Positions 1-6,411 of a stretch of 7,911 bases of DNA are shown in pieces. Position 1 is the stretch's first letter; every line of letters begins with the position of its first letter. Position numbers and translations under genes: made by a program. The stretch comes from Leptospiraceae bacterium UBA2033 (GTDB taxonomy: Bacteria > Spirochaetota > Leptospiria > Leptospirales > Leptospiraceae), in NCBI GenBank assembly GCA_002333425.1, contig DDBL01000234.1, positions 2,182 through 10,092 of the forward strand, read 5' to 3'. Under the pieces are notes generated by a model that worked only from the letters and a program-made list of their open reading frames with translations, did no database searches and had not been told where the DNA came from.

Positions 1-813
1 GATAATGTCAGAAAATATCGGAATGAATTTAAAGAAGAATACATTATACTTACAAAAATTGGAACTGATATAAAAAAGTATCCCGAAGTATTTAAACATC
101 TTTCTTTATATCAAAAGCAACTTGAAATCAGGCAAGATCAAGGAGAACATTGGTGGGAGCTTCGAAGCTGTGCCTATTACGACTCTTTTTTAAAACCTAA
201 AATTATTTATCCTGACATTGCCTTAGAGTCTAGATTTAGTTTTGACGAAGAAAATTATTATACGAATGCAACTGCGTTTATTATTCCTAAGAACGATAAA
301 TACTTATTAGCCTTACTTAATAGTTCCTTAATTTGGTTTTACCTTACCAAAATTTGCCCTGTGATTGGAGATATAAATAAAAGAGGACGTTTGCGGCTAA
401 AGACTGTTTATCTAAATGGTTTGCCAATTGTAAATGCTACTCCCAAAGACCAAAAGCCATTCATACGGCTAGCCGATATTATGCTCTCTAAAAACAAAGA
501 GTTACAAGAAATACAAAAGAAATTTACGACACTCTTAGTTTCTGAATTCAAAATCGAAAAGCTGACTGAGAAGTTAGAAGATTGGTATCTGCTTGATTGG
601 TCTGAGTTTGCAAGTGAGCTCAAGAAAAAGAAAATAACGTTATCCGCTCGTGACGAAGAAAAGTGGCTCGATAGATTTGAACGTTTAAAGAAAGAAGCTC
701 AGTCTATTAAAGGAGTGATTGATTCTACGGATAAGGAGATTGATGAGATGGTGTATGAGTTGTATGGATTGACCAAGGAAGAAAGAGGGATTGTTGAGGG
801 GGATGGGAAGTGA
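1..813 (+). CDS. Type IIG-like restriction-modification protein, C-terminal part (5' end outside window)
   Basis: The frame is open from base 1 to the TGA at 811-813, giving 270 residues of a longer protein. The GTG at 361 is internal, because clear family sequence precedes it. Residues about 65-145 resemble the TaqI-like C-terminal target-recognition domain of Eco57I-type fused methyltransferase/endonucleases: a KPKIIYPDIA stretch (65-74), a hydrophobic helix NDKYLLALLNSSLIWFYL (98-115), then RGRLRLKTVYLNGLPI. The remainder is charged and helical, probably coiled coil, and ends in DEMVYELYGLT (248-258), the tail I associate with these enzymes. In this family a single polypeptide methylates adenine in an asymmetric site and cuts nearby; this part would read the site. 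Methyltransferase (NPPY) and nuclease motifs would lie upstream, so activity cannot be judged. A stand-alone methyltransferase with the same tail is the alternative. Confidence 0.82.
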   Translation, partial: DNVRKYRNEFKEEYIILTKIGTDIKKYPEVFKHLSLYQKQLEIRQDQGEHWWELRSCAYYDSFLKPKIIYPDIALESRFSFDEENYYTNATAFIIPKNDKYLLALLNSSLIWFYLTKICPVIGDINKRGRLRLKTVYLNGLPIVNATPKDQKPFIRLADIMLSKNKELQEIQKKFTTLLVSEFKIEKLTEKLEDWYLLDWSEFASELKKKKITLSARDEEKWLDRFERLKKEAQSIKGVIDSTDKEIDEMVYELYGLTKEERGIVEGDGK

Positions 814-906
814 AGTCGATATTTTGAGAGAATTAAAAAGGAATTGAAAAACAAAAGTAGCAAGCAATTAATTCCGGTCGGAACTACATATAATTCTTAA
901 TCGTTT

Positions 907-929
907 ATCCGTGCCCATCGGTGTTCAAA
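907..929 (+). repeat. Short dispersed repeat of the 'atccgtgcccatcggtgttc' type
   Basis: The 23 bases at 907-929 hold the tandem-like words ATCCGTG and ATCGGTG followed by TTCAAA. The last ten bases, ggtgttcaaa (920-929), recur on the other strand at 6565-6574. I recall similar 'atccgtg...atctgtgg' words in intergenic DNA of many bacteria, but cannot search here. The 239-base spacer around it (814-1052) shows no convincing terminator or promoter. Family membership is inference from a short match. Confidence 0.45.
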
Positions 930-1052
930 CTCAATGTTGATTCTTGGGGCGCAACATAATGTGGCAATTTTTGTCTGTTTTTTATTTGTGGGTAATGTTA
1001 TCCTTGGAAAGATGGAAGTGGAAACTAAAAATTAGGTTGAGGTCACAATTCC

Positions 1053-2255
1053 ATGACAGAACTTCGTAAATACTTACTTGCGGCTGATTATTCGAAAGTT
1101 ATAGAAAAAGTCAGAGCTATTGTGACAGAAAACAAAAGAAATTTCAAAAAGCATGAAGTCAAAGAATGGTGCGCGAAAAGATGGAGAAATATTTTCATAA
1201 CTGAAGCGATAAAATTTCCGGAAGCAGTAGAAGCGGCTAATCACAAGAAACTTTTCGGGAAAGATACAAGAAGCGACAAACAAAAGATAGCCTCTCGTTT
1301 TCTTCGAGACGAAGGTCCAAACGAATGGAATATCGAAATGCCAGAAGTGGAAATGGGAGAGATAAAAAATACCACACTCCTTTTTTGTCCTGGATTTTTG
1401 AGTGGGCTTTTTCCTGTGATGGCATTCCAAGATGCATTTCCTTATGTGCAAAAAGAATACAAAATGCGCGTGTTACAATCTGATTCTCATCCGATGAGAG
1501 GTTGTGAGGCAAATATGTCCGATCTTCTAAATGCGATTGAGAAAGGATTGGGACTTGATGCAAATGAACATTTAATCCAAGAAAAGAATGTAGTTCCTCC
1601 CAAAGACATAATGGTATTAGCCTATAGTAAGGGAATGCCTGATTTGCTCTATCTACTTTCCAAAAGACCAGACTTAAAAAAAAGAATTCGATGTATTTTT
1701 AACTGGGCTGGAGTTCCTGGAGGTTCTTATTTAGCGGATACTTTGTATGATTCTATCAAAGATATAAATTTTAATATCAAAGATGAATTTGATAATTTGA
1801 TTAAATTAATTTCTCCCATCATTCATGTTCCTCACAAAATTAGAAGACTCTCTGAATACAATGTGAAAGCGGCTATTCTCGATTTAACCACACATATACG
1901 AAAAGATTTTTTAAGAGAAAATCTAAAGAAGATAGATGCTCTGAATATTCCTATTTTTAATATTACTGGTTCCACTACAATTACGGAAGTTCCTTATTTT
2001 CAATTGCAAGGTGTAAATGAACTCAATAAATATGATGCAAACAATGATATGCAAGTAACACAAAAACATTCTAAACTTCATATTCCGATGGCAACAGATC
2101 TGGCGATGTTACATGCGCATCATTGGGATGTTGCCTATAATTCGTTTGTAGGCAAACTTAGCTTTGGTTCTCCAAATCTAGAACATCCGTTTCCAAAAAC
2201 TGCTGGTCTAGCGGCTACAGTCAAATTTGCGTATGAGCTTGGTTTGATTGATTAA
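1053..2255 (+). CDS. Alpha/beta-hydrolase-like protein of unknown substrate
   Basis: This 400-residue protein has no signal peptide or membrane helix, so it is probably cytoplasmic. I do not recognise a named family. Features fitting a serine alpha/beta hydrolase are a beta strand leading to an oxyanion-type turn, TTLLFCPGFLSG (107-118), and a nucleophile elbow MVLAYSKG (187-194) with Ser192. The elbow is AYSKG, not canonical GxSxG. A WAGVPGGS segment (218-225) follows, and a histidine-rich C-terminal stretch LHAHHWDV (353-360) could supply the catalytic His. The first 100 residues are charged and helical with no match I recognise. The start is ATG 1053, with GAGG at 1039-1042 ten bases upstream and an in-frame TGA at 1038-1040. 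It stands alone between two intergenic regions. Esterase, lipase or thioesterase activity is possible; loss of catalysis is not excluded. Confidence 0.72.
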   Translation: MTELRKYLLAADYSKVIEKVRAIVTENKRNFKKHEVKEWCAKRWRNIFITEAIKFPEAVEAANHKKLFGKDTRSDKQKIASRFLRDEGPNEWNIEMPEVEMGEIKNTTLLFCPGFLSGLFPVMAFQDAFPYVQKEYKMRVLQSDSHPMRGCEANMSDLLNAIEKGLGLDANEHLIQEKNVVPPKDIMVLAYSKGMPDLLYLLSKRPDLKKRIRCIFNWAGVPGGSYLADTLYDSIKDINFNIKDEFDNLIKLISPIIHVPHKIRRLSEYNVKAAILDLTTHIRKDFLRENLKKIDALNIPIFNITGSTTITEVPYFQLQGVNELNKYDANNDMQVTQKHSKLHIPMATDLAMLHAHHWDVAYNSFVGKLSFGSPNLEHPFPKTAGLAATVKFAYELGLID

Positions 2256-2566
2256 AGAGAACTAATAAAATATTTGGATTCAATTACCATAGTGCAAAAG
2301 AATAATAACTAAGACTGAACTGCCAAAATAAACAGTATAGACGCTCTTTAAATCTCTCCGTCTCTGTGTCTCTGTGGCAGTCTTTTTTATGCTGAGTAGT
2401 TACGATTTTAGGAATGAATACTACGTGTAGTTGAGTTGACAAAGGTAACGGGGATGATTCATCAACTTTCACTTTTTACTTTGAAATCAAATATCTTTTA
2501 ATTAGAAATATTATTGTAATAAATTTGGTTCATAGTGATTCTATCTTTCAAGAAAAGGAATAAATA
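2256..2566. other. Intergenic region, 311 bases, holding a dispersed repeat
   Basis: No convincing gene lies here. A 62-codon minus-strand frame (2284-2472) is judged spurious because its middle, reading CHRDTETE, is simply the translated repeat. The two-block repeat occupies 2353-2410. A possible weak stem joins AAGACT...GCCA (about 2311-2324) with TGGCAGTCTT (2375-2384) and is followed by further T residues, which could end transcription of the upstream gene. It needs a five-base bulge and a long loop, so I do not call a terminator. The last 60 bases are very AT-rich and should contain the promoter of the acyltransferase gene, but no good -35/-10 pair stands out. Confidence 0.6.
2353..2410 (+). 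repeat. Two-block dispersed repeat, copy A
   Basis: Block 1 is an 8-base tandem, TCTCTCCG / TCTCTGTG / TCTCTGTG (2353-2376), continuing into GCA. Its core at 2361-2379 matches the reverse complement of 7880-7898 at 18 of 19 positions. After a 12-base spacer, block 2 (ctgagtagttacgattt, 2392-2408) matches the reverse complement of 7854-7870 at 16 of 17. Both blocks lie in the same order and at nearly the same spacing (12 versus 9 bases), so this is one element and not chance similarity. Its function is unknown to me. Confidence 0.8.
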
Positions 2567-3343
2567 ATGATAACAAAAGAGTTAGAAAAAACACTCCCCT
2601 CTACACGAAACTTAGAAGTAAGAATCGCAGAAAACCAATTAGAAATTGAACAAGCACTGGCTTTACGTTATGAAGTCTTTAATGAAGAGATGGGAGAAGG
2701 TTTACTTTCCTCTAGAGAGACAAAAAAAGATAGAGATGCATACGATTATTTTTGTCACCACTTGATTGTTATTGATAAAGATAGAAATGACAAAGTAGTT
2801 GGAACTTATAGAATACTTCCAAGAGAAATTGCTTTAAAGAATATTGGATTCTATTCCGAGAATGAATTTGATTTAACTAATATCTATGCATTAAAGGAAG
2901 GAGTTGCAGAGGTTGGAAGAAGTTGTGTTCATCCTGAATATCGAGGTGGGAGTGTAATATCCATGCTTTGGATTGGACTCGGTACTTATATGAAAGAGTA
3001 TAATCTTCGTTATCTCATGGGTTGTGGCTCAATTCATAATACCAATTCACTTTACGGTTCTGAAGTTTACAGCTATTTAAAGCATAACAACGTTTTGGCG
3101 GAAGACAAATTTTTTGTTCATCCAAAAGAAAAATATATTCTAAACGGGTTTAATCCTAATTTACCGATACACGACATCAAAGAAACAACCAAAAAAGTTC
3201 CACCACTCATCAAAGGATATATGCGATTAGGCGCTAAAATTTCAGGATTTCCTGCATTAGATTTAGAATTTGGAACCATTGATGTATTTGTAATTTTCGA
3301 TGCAGAAAAAATCAATCAAAAGTATGGAAAACACTATCTGTAA
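2567..3343 (+). CDS. OlsB-like GNAT N-acyltransferase (ornithine-acyl-ACP acyltransferase family)
   Basis: The 258-residue protein matches the family (Acetyltransf_5, 'hemolysin'-like) that moves an acyl chain from acyl carrier protein to an amino group; OlsB makes lyso-ornithine lipid this way. Visible landmarks in family order are LRYEVFNEEMG (33-43), the core strand VVGTYRILP (77-85), FYSENEFDLTN (95-105), EVGRSCVHPEYRGG (115-128), which is the acyl-donor binding region, and the C-terminal PPLIKGYMRLGA (212-223), FGTIDVFV (235-242) and KYGKHYL. It looks full length and cytoplasmic or membrane-peripheral. The start is ATG 2567, with AGGA at 2556-2559 seven bases upstream. Its stop overlaps the next start by one base (TAATG), so the two are probably translationally coupled. 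No PlsC-type OlsA partner is in the window, so the product may not be classical ornithine lipid. The 'hemolysin' name common for this family says nothing reliable about function. Confidence 0.85.
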   Translation: MITKELEKTLPSTRNLEVRIAENQLEIEQALALRYEVFNEEMGEGLLSSRETKKDRDAYDYFCHHLIVIDKDRNDKVVGTYRILPREIALKNIGFYSENEFDLTNIYALKEGVAEVGRSCVHPEYRGGSVISMLWIGLGTYMKEYNLRYLMGCGSIHNTNSLYGSEVYSYLKHNNVLAEDKFFVHPKEKYILNGFNPNLPIHDIKETTKKVPPLIKGYMRLGAKISGFPALDLEFGTIDVFVIFDAEKINQKYGKHYL

Positions 3344-4341
3344 TGTTACGTGGAATTAAAAGATTAAATAGATACGAAAATAGAATTTTAAGTATAACAA
3401 AAGCCGGAGGTGATTTAGTTCGCCTGCGGCAATTTGGTTTTTCCTCCAAGACCAAAGAAGGATTCCGATTTCCTATTTATGTTATGGAAATTGGAAAACC
3501 CAAAGCAATTAAAAAAAATCCAGCAGGACTTGTTGCAGGTGTGCATGGTCTTGAAACAATTGGAATTCGTGTTTTATTAGATTTTTTAGATCATATATTT
3601 CGCAAAAGTGGAGCTGAATTTTTAAAAGAAATAAAATCAGGGAAACTCAGTATTGTATGTATCCCCATTCTCAATCCAGGTGGAGTTGCATTAAATAGTA
3701 GATCAAATCCAAGAGGAGTTGATTTGATGCGAAACTCAGGTGTGGAAGCAATTGAAGCCCCACCGTTTTTTGGTGGACATCGTTTAACAAACCGTTTACC
3801 CTATTACCGAGGAAAGACACTTGAACCTGAGTCAAAAGTTTTATTTCGATTTGTAAAAGAATATTTTTTTCCTGTAAAAGATTCCATGATGCCCGTAATT
3901 GATATTCATTCCGGTTATGGAACTATCGACCATGTTTGGTGGCCTTATGCCAATACGCACGTAGAATGCGAAGATGATTTTTTATTTCATAAAATTTCTA
4001 AGCATATGATCCAAAAGAGAAACCACACAAGTTACAAATTTGAACCTCAAAGCACATCCTACACAACACATGGGGATTTATGGGATAGACTTTATGACAA
4101 TTTTTTGCAAATCCAAGAACACAAAGACTCTAATACAAAACACCATCCCAGGTTTTTACCCTTCACATTAGAGATTGGAACTTGGTCGGATATAAAAGAA
4201 AGCCCGCTTAAACTTCTTAAAAAAAGAGGAATCTTTAACCCAGCAAAAGATAACAAACAAAAATTCATTATTAGCCACCGAAGATTTTTGGAGGATATGA
4301 TCCGAATTTCACAAACAAAGTCCAAAAATTGGGCTGAATGA
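3343..4341 (+). CDS. M14-superfamily zinc hydrolase (HGxE type carboxypeptidase/deacylase)
   Basis: This 332-residue protein keeps the M14 zinc and catalytic set: AGVHGLET with His68 and Glu71 (zinc ligands), NPGG (111-114), RGVDLMRN (124-131), DIHSGYG with His189 (third zinc ligand), and TLEIGT with Glu277 (general base). The HGxE spacing and DIH/LEIG context resemble aspartoacylase/succinylglutamate desuccinylase and DUF2817 proteins more than digestive carboxypeptidases. Met129 sits where the DxNRN motif normally has Asn, the residue that helps hold a substrate carboxylate, while Arg130 is kept. No signal peptide is evident, so action is probably cytoplasmic. ATG 3343 overlaps the previous stop (TAATG). 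No strong ribosome site precedes it, which supports coupling to the acyltransferase gene. The gene ends 15 bases from a convergent gene. The substrate is unknown; an N-acyl amino compound is an inference from context. Confidence 0.82.
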   Translation: MLRGIKRLNRYENRILSITKAGGDLVRLRQFGFSSKTKEGFRFPIYVMEIGKPKAIKKNPAGLVAGVHGLETIGIRVLLDFLDHIFRKSGAEFLKEIKSGKLSIVCIPILNPGGVALNSRSNPRGVDLMRNSGVEAIEAPPFFGGHRLTNRLPYYRGKTLEPESKVLFRFVKEYFFPVKDSMMPVIDIHSGYGTIDHVWWPYANTHVECEDDFLFHKISKHMIQKRNHTSYKFEPQSTSYTTHGDLWDRLYDNFLQIQEHKDSNTKHHPRFLPFTLEIGTWSDIKESPLKLLKKRGIFNPAKDNKQKFIISHRRFLEDMIRISQTKSKNWAE

Positions 4342-4356
4342 GCGGCTTATTTAGAT

Positions 4357-4812
4357 TTACCTCTTAATCTCTTTTTCGTAAAGAGTAATCCAATCTTTTA
4401 CAGTCATTTTTTTTGCTAACTCGCCGATTAGTTTGTAGGGGATTTGGTCTAACTTTTTAAACCTCATACAACTTTTACCCATATCGAGTTTGGCTGTTGC
4501 GTGTTTTGGATATTCGGTTGTAAACCATTTCAAAAGTTTAGGATCAGAATAAATTCCCATGTGGTAAACTGCGATAAAATTTTTTTGAGATGCTATACTC
4601 ATAAAAGGAAGTGGATCTTTCGGATTACAGTGATAACCCGCAGGATAGAGTTTGTGGGGAACTGCGTAACCTAACATCCCGTAACCCATTATTTCTTGAA
4701 ATCCTTTGGGTAGATTTTTGCGGATAATACTTCTTAGCTTCGAAATAGCGTCTTTTCTATCTTCTGGTAAAGATTCCAAATATTCTTCTGGAGTAGACGC
4801 TTTCGATTGCAT
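4357..4812 (-). CDS. DUF1801 domain protein (YdhG/CyaY-like fold family)
   Basis: This is a small soluble protein of 151 residues. An N-terminal helix TPEEYLESLPEDRKDAISKL (7-26) is followed by MGYGMLGYAVP (42-52), then LPFMSIASQKNFIAVYHMG (68-86). The signature segment KLDMGKSCMRFKKLDQIP (108-125) precedes the last helices. This order is typical of DUF1801, a family of unclear biochemical role, sometimes annotated as iron chaperone by fold similarity only. The start ATG (4810-4812) lies four bases after the transketolase subunit stop, and AAAGG in the end of that gene serves as ribosome site nine bases upstream. It is the last gene of the minus-strand cluster and converges on the M14 gene. 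Co-transcription with transketolase does not by itself show a shared pathway. Confidence 0.85.
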   Translation of the reverse strand: MQSKASTPEEYLESLPEDRKDAISKLRSIIRKNLPKGFQEIMGYGMLGYAVPHKLYPAGYHCNPKDPLPFMSIASQKNFIAVYHMGIYSDPKLLKWFTTEYPKHATAKLDMGKSCMRFKKLDQIPYKLIGELAKKMTVKDWITLYEKEIKR

Positions 4813-4816
4813 GGTT

Positions 4817-5632
4817 TTATGCCTTTGCTAATTCTTCTAAGGCTTGTTTGGCTTGCTCTGCATTTGGCGGAGTACCATGCCATTCTGGTTTGTTTTCCAT
4901 AAACGAAACTCCTTTTCCAAGAATCGTACGAAATACAATCAGAGTAGGTGAGCCTTTATGAGTTTGTGCTTTTTCAAATGAAGAAAGAATTTCTTCCATA
5001 TTGTGCCCATCTGCCTCCATTACGTTCCATCCAAAACTACGAAACTTTTCAGGAAGTGGCTCAAGTCGCATAACGTCTTCTGTGTTCCCATCAATTTGGA
5101 TAAAATTTCTATCCATAAACGCGATGAGATTATCCAGTTTGTAATGAACAGCAGATTGAGCAGCTTCCCAAGTCATCCCCTCACCACACTCACCGTCAGA
5201 GATACAAGCATAAATTCGATTGGTCTTTTTTTGGTGACGAAGCCCGAGTGCAATTCCTGTCGCAATCGAAAGACCTTGTCCAAGTGAACCACTAGAAGTT
5301 TCGAGTCCGTCCATGTAGGTAATAGAAGGATGCCCCTGTAAACGACTTTTGATATTTCTAAAAGTAGAAAGTTCGGCTACTGGAAAGTATCCGCTCAGTG
5401 CCATTGACGCATAACGCACGGCACAGACATGTCCATTGGAAAGAATGAGTCTGTCTCTTTCTTCCCAGTTAGGATTTTTAGGATCGTGTTTTAGAATTTT
5501 AAAATACAAAGCCGAATAAATATCTGCTAGCCCTAGTGGTCCGCCCGGATGACCGGACTTAGCCGCAGTTACCATTTTGATAACTTCTTCTCTGATTTCT
5601 CTTGCTTTGTGTTTTAATTCCTGATTGTTCAT
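4817..5632 (-). CDS. Transketolase, N-terminal (thiamine-diphosphate-binding) subunit
   Basis: This 271-residue protein is the first half of a split transketolase, which with its partner moves two-carbon units between sugar phosphates in the non-oxidative pentose phosphate pathway. Landmarks are SGHPGGPLG (26-34), LSNGHVC (64-70) with His68, QGHPS (99-103), SSGSLGQGLSIATGIALG (113-130), the cofactor/metal motif SDGE (145-148) ending at Asn176 in DRNFIQIDG, and WHGTPP (251-256). The motif starts SDG where GDG is usual, but the metal-binding Asp146 and Asn176 are kept. Length fits the N-terminal subunit. The C-terminal subunit normally follows directly; here a DUF1801 gene follows instead, so the partner must be elsewhere. 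The start is ATG at 5630-5632, with AAGGA (5640-5644) inside the end of the upstream gene and a two-base gap. Confidence 0.93.
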   Translation of the reverse strand: MNNQELKHKAREIREEVIKMVTAAKSGHPGGPLGLADIYSALYFKILKHDPKNPNWEERDRLILSNGHVCAVRYASMALSGYFPVAELSTFRNIKSRLQGHPSITYMDGLETSSGSLGQGLSIATGIALGLRHQKKTNRIYACISDGECGEGMTWEAAQSAVHYKLDNLIAFMDRNFIQIDGNTEDVMRLEPLPEKFRSFGWNVMEADGHNMEEILSSFEKAQTHKGSPTLIVFRTILGKGVSFMENKPEWHGTPPNAEQAKQALEELAKA

Positions 5633-5634
5633 TG

Positions 5635-6030
5635 TTAATTCCTTGTTTCAAAAATAAAAAGTCCTGATATAAATACAATTGTATAAAGTGATAAAAATAT
5701 AAAGTGCAACTTCTTATGAACCTCAACTCTTCGTGTGATCCCTGTATATGCCATTAAAAGCATTAACACCAAACTCACAGCCGCAAAAAAACGATGGATC
5801 AAAACTACAACTGCTGGAACTGTTGGAAAAATTCCCGCCGCTTCAATTCCATCAAACAAATACTTATGTGCTAATAAAAATAAAGCTGTAATTAGATTAA
5901 ATGCAACACCCGCTAAATTGATTTTACGATGTAGTGAATTATTTTTTTTGCGAAAAGAATACCCTAGATAAAAACAAAGCAGAGAAAGTGTCATGCCTGC
6001 ATTGATTAGGTATAAGTTCATGTATGTCAT
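5635..6030 (-). CDS. Small four-helix membrane protein (DUF420-like)
   Basis: The 131-residue protein shows four hydrophobic segments, about residues 5-25, 36-57, 70-98 and 108-127, so it is an inner-membrane protein. Histidines lie near the helix ends or in helices: His34 (HRKIN), His55 (LLAHK), His79 (IHRFF), His105 and His109 (VHKKLH). This histidine pattern and size recall DUF420/YozB-CtaM-like proteins linked to haem-copper oxidase assembly, but the match is by eye and moderate. It could instead be an unrelated haem- or metal-binding membrane protein. The start is uncertain: ATG 6028-6030 and in-frame ATG 6019-6021 (Met4) are both possible, and neither has a clear ribosome site. Its last codons carry the ribosome site of the transketolase gene two bases downstream, so the two are one transcription unit. 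Confidence 0.72.
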   Translation of the reverse strand: MTYMNLYLINAGMTLSLLCFYLGYSFRKKNNSLHRKINLAGVAFNLITALFLLAHKYLFDGIEAAGIFPTVPAVVVLIHRFFAAVSLVLMLLMAYTGITRRVEVHKKLHFIFLSLYTIVFISGLFIFETRN

Positions 6031-6033
6031 AAA

Positions 6034-6039
6034 ATTATA
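6034..6039 (-). promoter_or_regulatory. Possible -10 box before the membrane-protein/transketolase cluster
   Basis: A perfect TATAAT reads on the minus strand four bases before the first ATG of the membrane-protein gene. No -35 box sits at the usual distance; a TTGATA is only 11 bases upstream. If real, transcription would begin at or inside the first ATG, favouring Met4 (6019-6021) or leaderless translation. In AT-rich DNA such a match can be chance. Confidence 0.25.
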
Positions 6040-6072
6040 CTAATTTGGATTATCAATAGTTTCTTTTGTTAT

Positions 6073-6411
6073 CTAAGATTTTGCTAATTCTTTTTCAATG
6101 GCGGTTTGGACAAATTGGTTCAGTGACATTCCCTTCAAAATGGATTCTCTGTAGGCTTTGCGATGAAGCTCTGGATTGAGCCGAACATTGAAACTTCCCT
6201 TAAAAGATTTCAGCATTGGCTTCTTTGTCTTTTGGCAAATCTGAATATAATCTTCCACTCCTTCGTGAAAAGATTTTTTTAATTCACTAACAGATTTTCC
6301 TTCAAACGTAACTAAAACATCTATCTCTTCTATCTTACCATAGAAGACTTCATCTGTTGCGTTGTAATGAACAGACCCAATAAAATCTTTATATACCATA
6401 TAATCTTTCAT
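6073..6411 (-). CDS. hicB: HicB family antitoxin
   Basis: This 112-residue protein has the two-part HicB layout. The N-terminal partial RNase H-like domain reads YKDFIGSVHYNATDEVFYGK (7-26), then VLVTFEGKSVSELKKSFHEGVEDY (32-55). The C-terminal ribbon-helix-helix DNA-binding part reads KGSFNVRLNPELHRKAY (71-87) and GMSLNQFVQTAIEKELA (94-110). HicB normally binds and silences the HicA mRNA interferase and represses its own operon through the ribbon-helix-helix. The start ATG (6409-6411) has AAAGGA at 6420-6425, eight bases upstream. It overlaps the stop of a hicA remnant by four bases (ATGA), the usual tight hicAB arrangement. The antitoxin looks complete while the toxin is truncated, so it is probably an orphan regulator or a relic. 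The cluster starting at 6030 is 42 bases downstream and may be read through. Confidence 0.9.
   Translation of the reverse strand: MKDYMVYKDFIGSVHYNATDEVFYGKIEEIDVLVTFEGKSVSELKKSFHEGVEDYIQICQKTKKPMLKSFKGSFNVRLNPELHRKAYRESILKGMSLNQFVQTAIEKELAKS

Noticed and set aside
361..813. GTG at 361 as the start of a 150-residue protein
   Set aside because: The same frame is open to base 1 and encodes recognisable restriction-modification family sequence upstream, so 361 is internal.
1074..1563. Two minus-strand frames under the hydrolase gene
   Set aside because: Antisense shadows with compositions rich in Phe, Ser and Cys and no motif.
2311..2386. Terminator for the hydrolase gene using TGGCAGTCTTTTTT
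   Set aside because: The left arm needs a five-base bulge and a loop of about 50 bases, and the right arm belongs to the dispersed repeat.
2284..2472. Minus-strand 62-codon frame
   Set aside because: It has no family resemblance, and its centre (CHRDTETE) is the translated dispersed repeat, a well-known pattern of spurious predictions.
2481..2542. Promoter for the acyltransferase gene (TTGAAA or TTGTAA boxes)
   Set aside because: Neither has a good -10 hexamer at 16-18 bases; in such AT-rich DNA the matches are not distinguishable from chance.
4342..4356. Bidirectional terminator between convergent genes
   Set aside because: The gap is only 15 bases and shows no inverted repeat.
5003..5287. 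Plus-strand 94-codon frame inside the transketolase gene
   Set aside because: It is antisense to strongly conserved transketolase coding sequence and has no ribosome site or recognisable domain.
6034..6057. Full sigma-70 promoter TTGATA/TATAAT before the membrane protein
   Set aside because: The two boxes are only 11 bases apart; only the -10 match is retained as a weak site.
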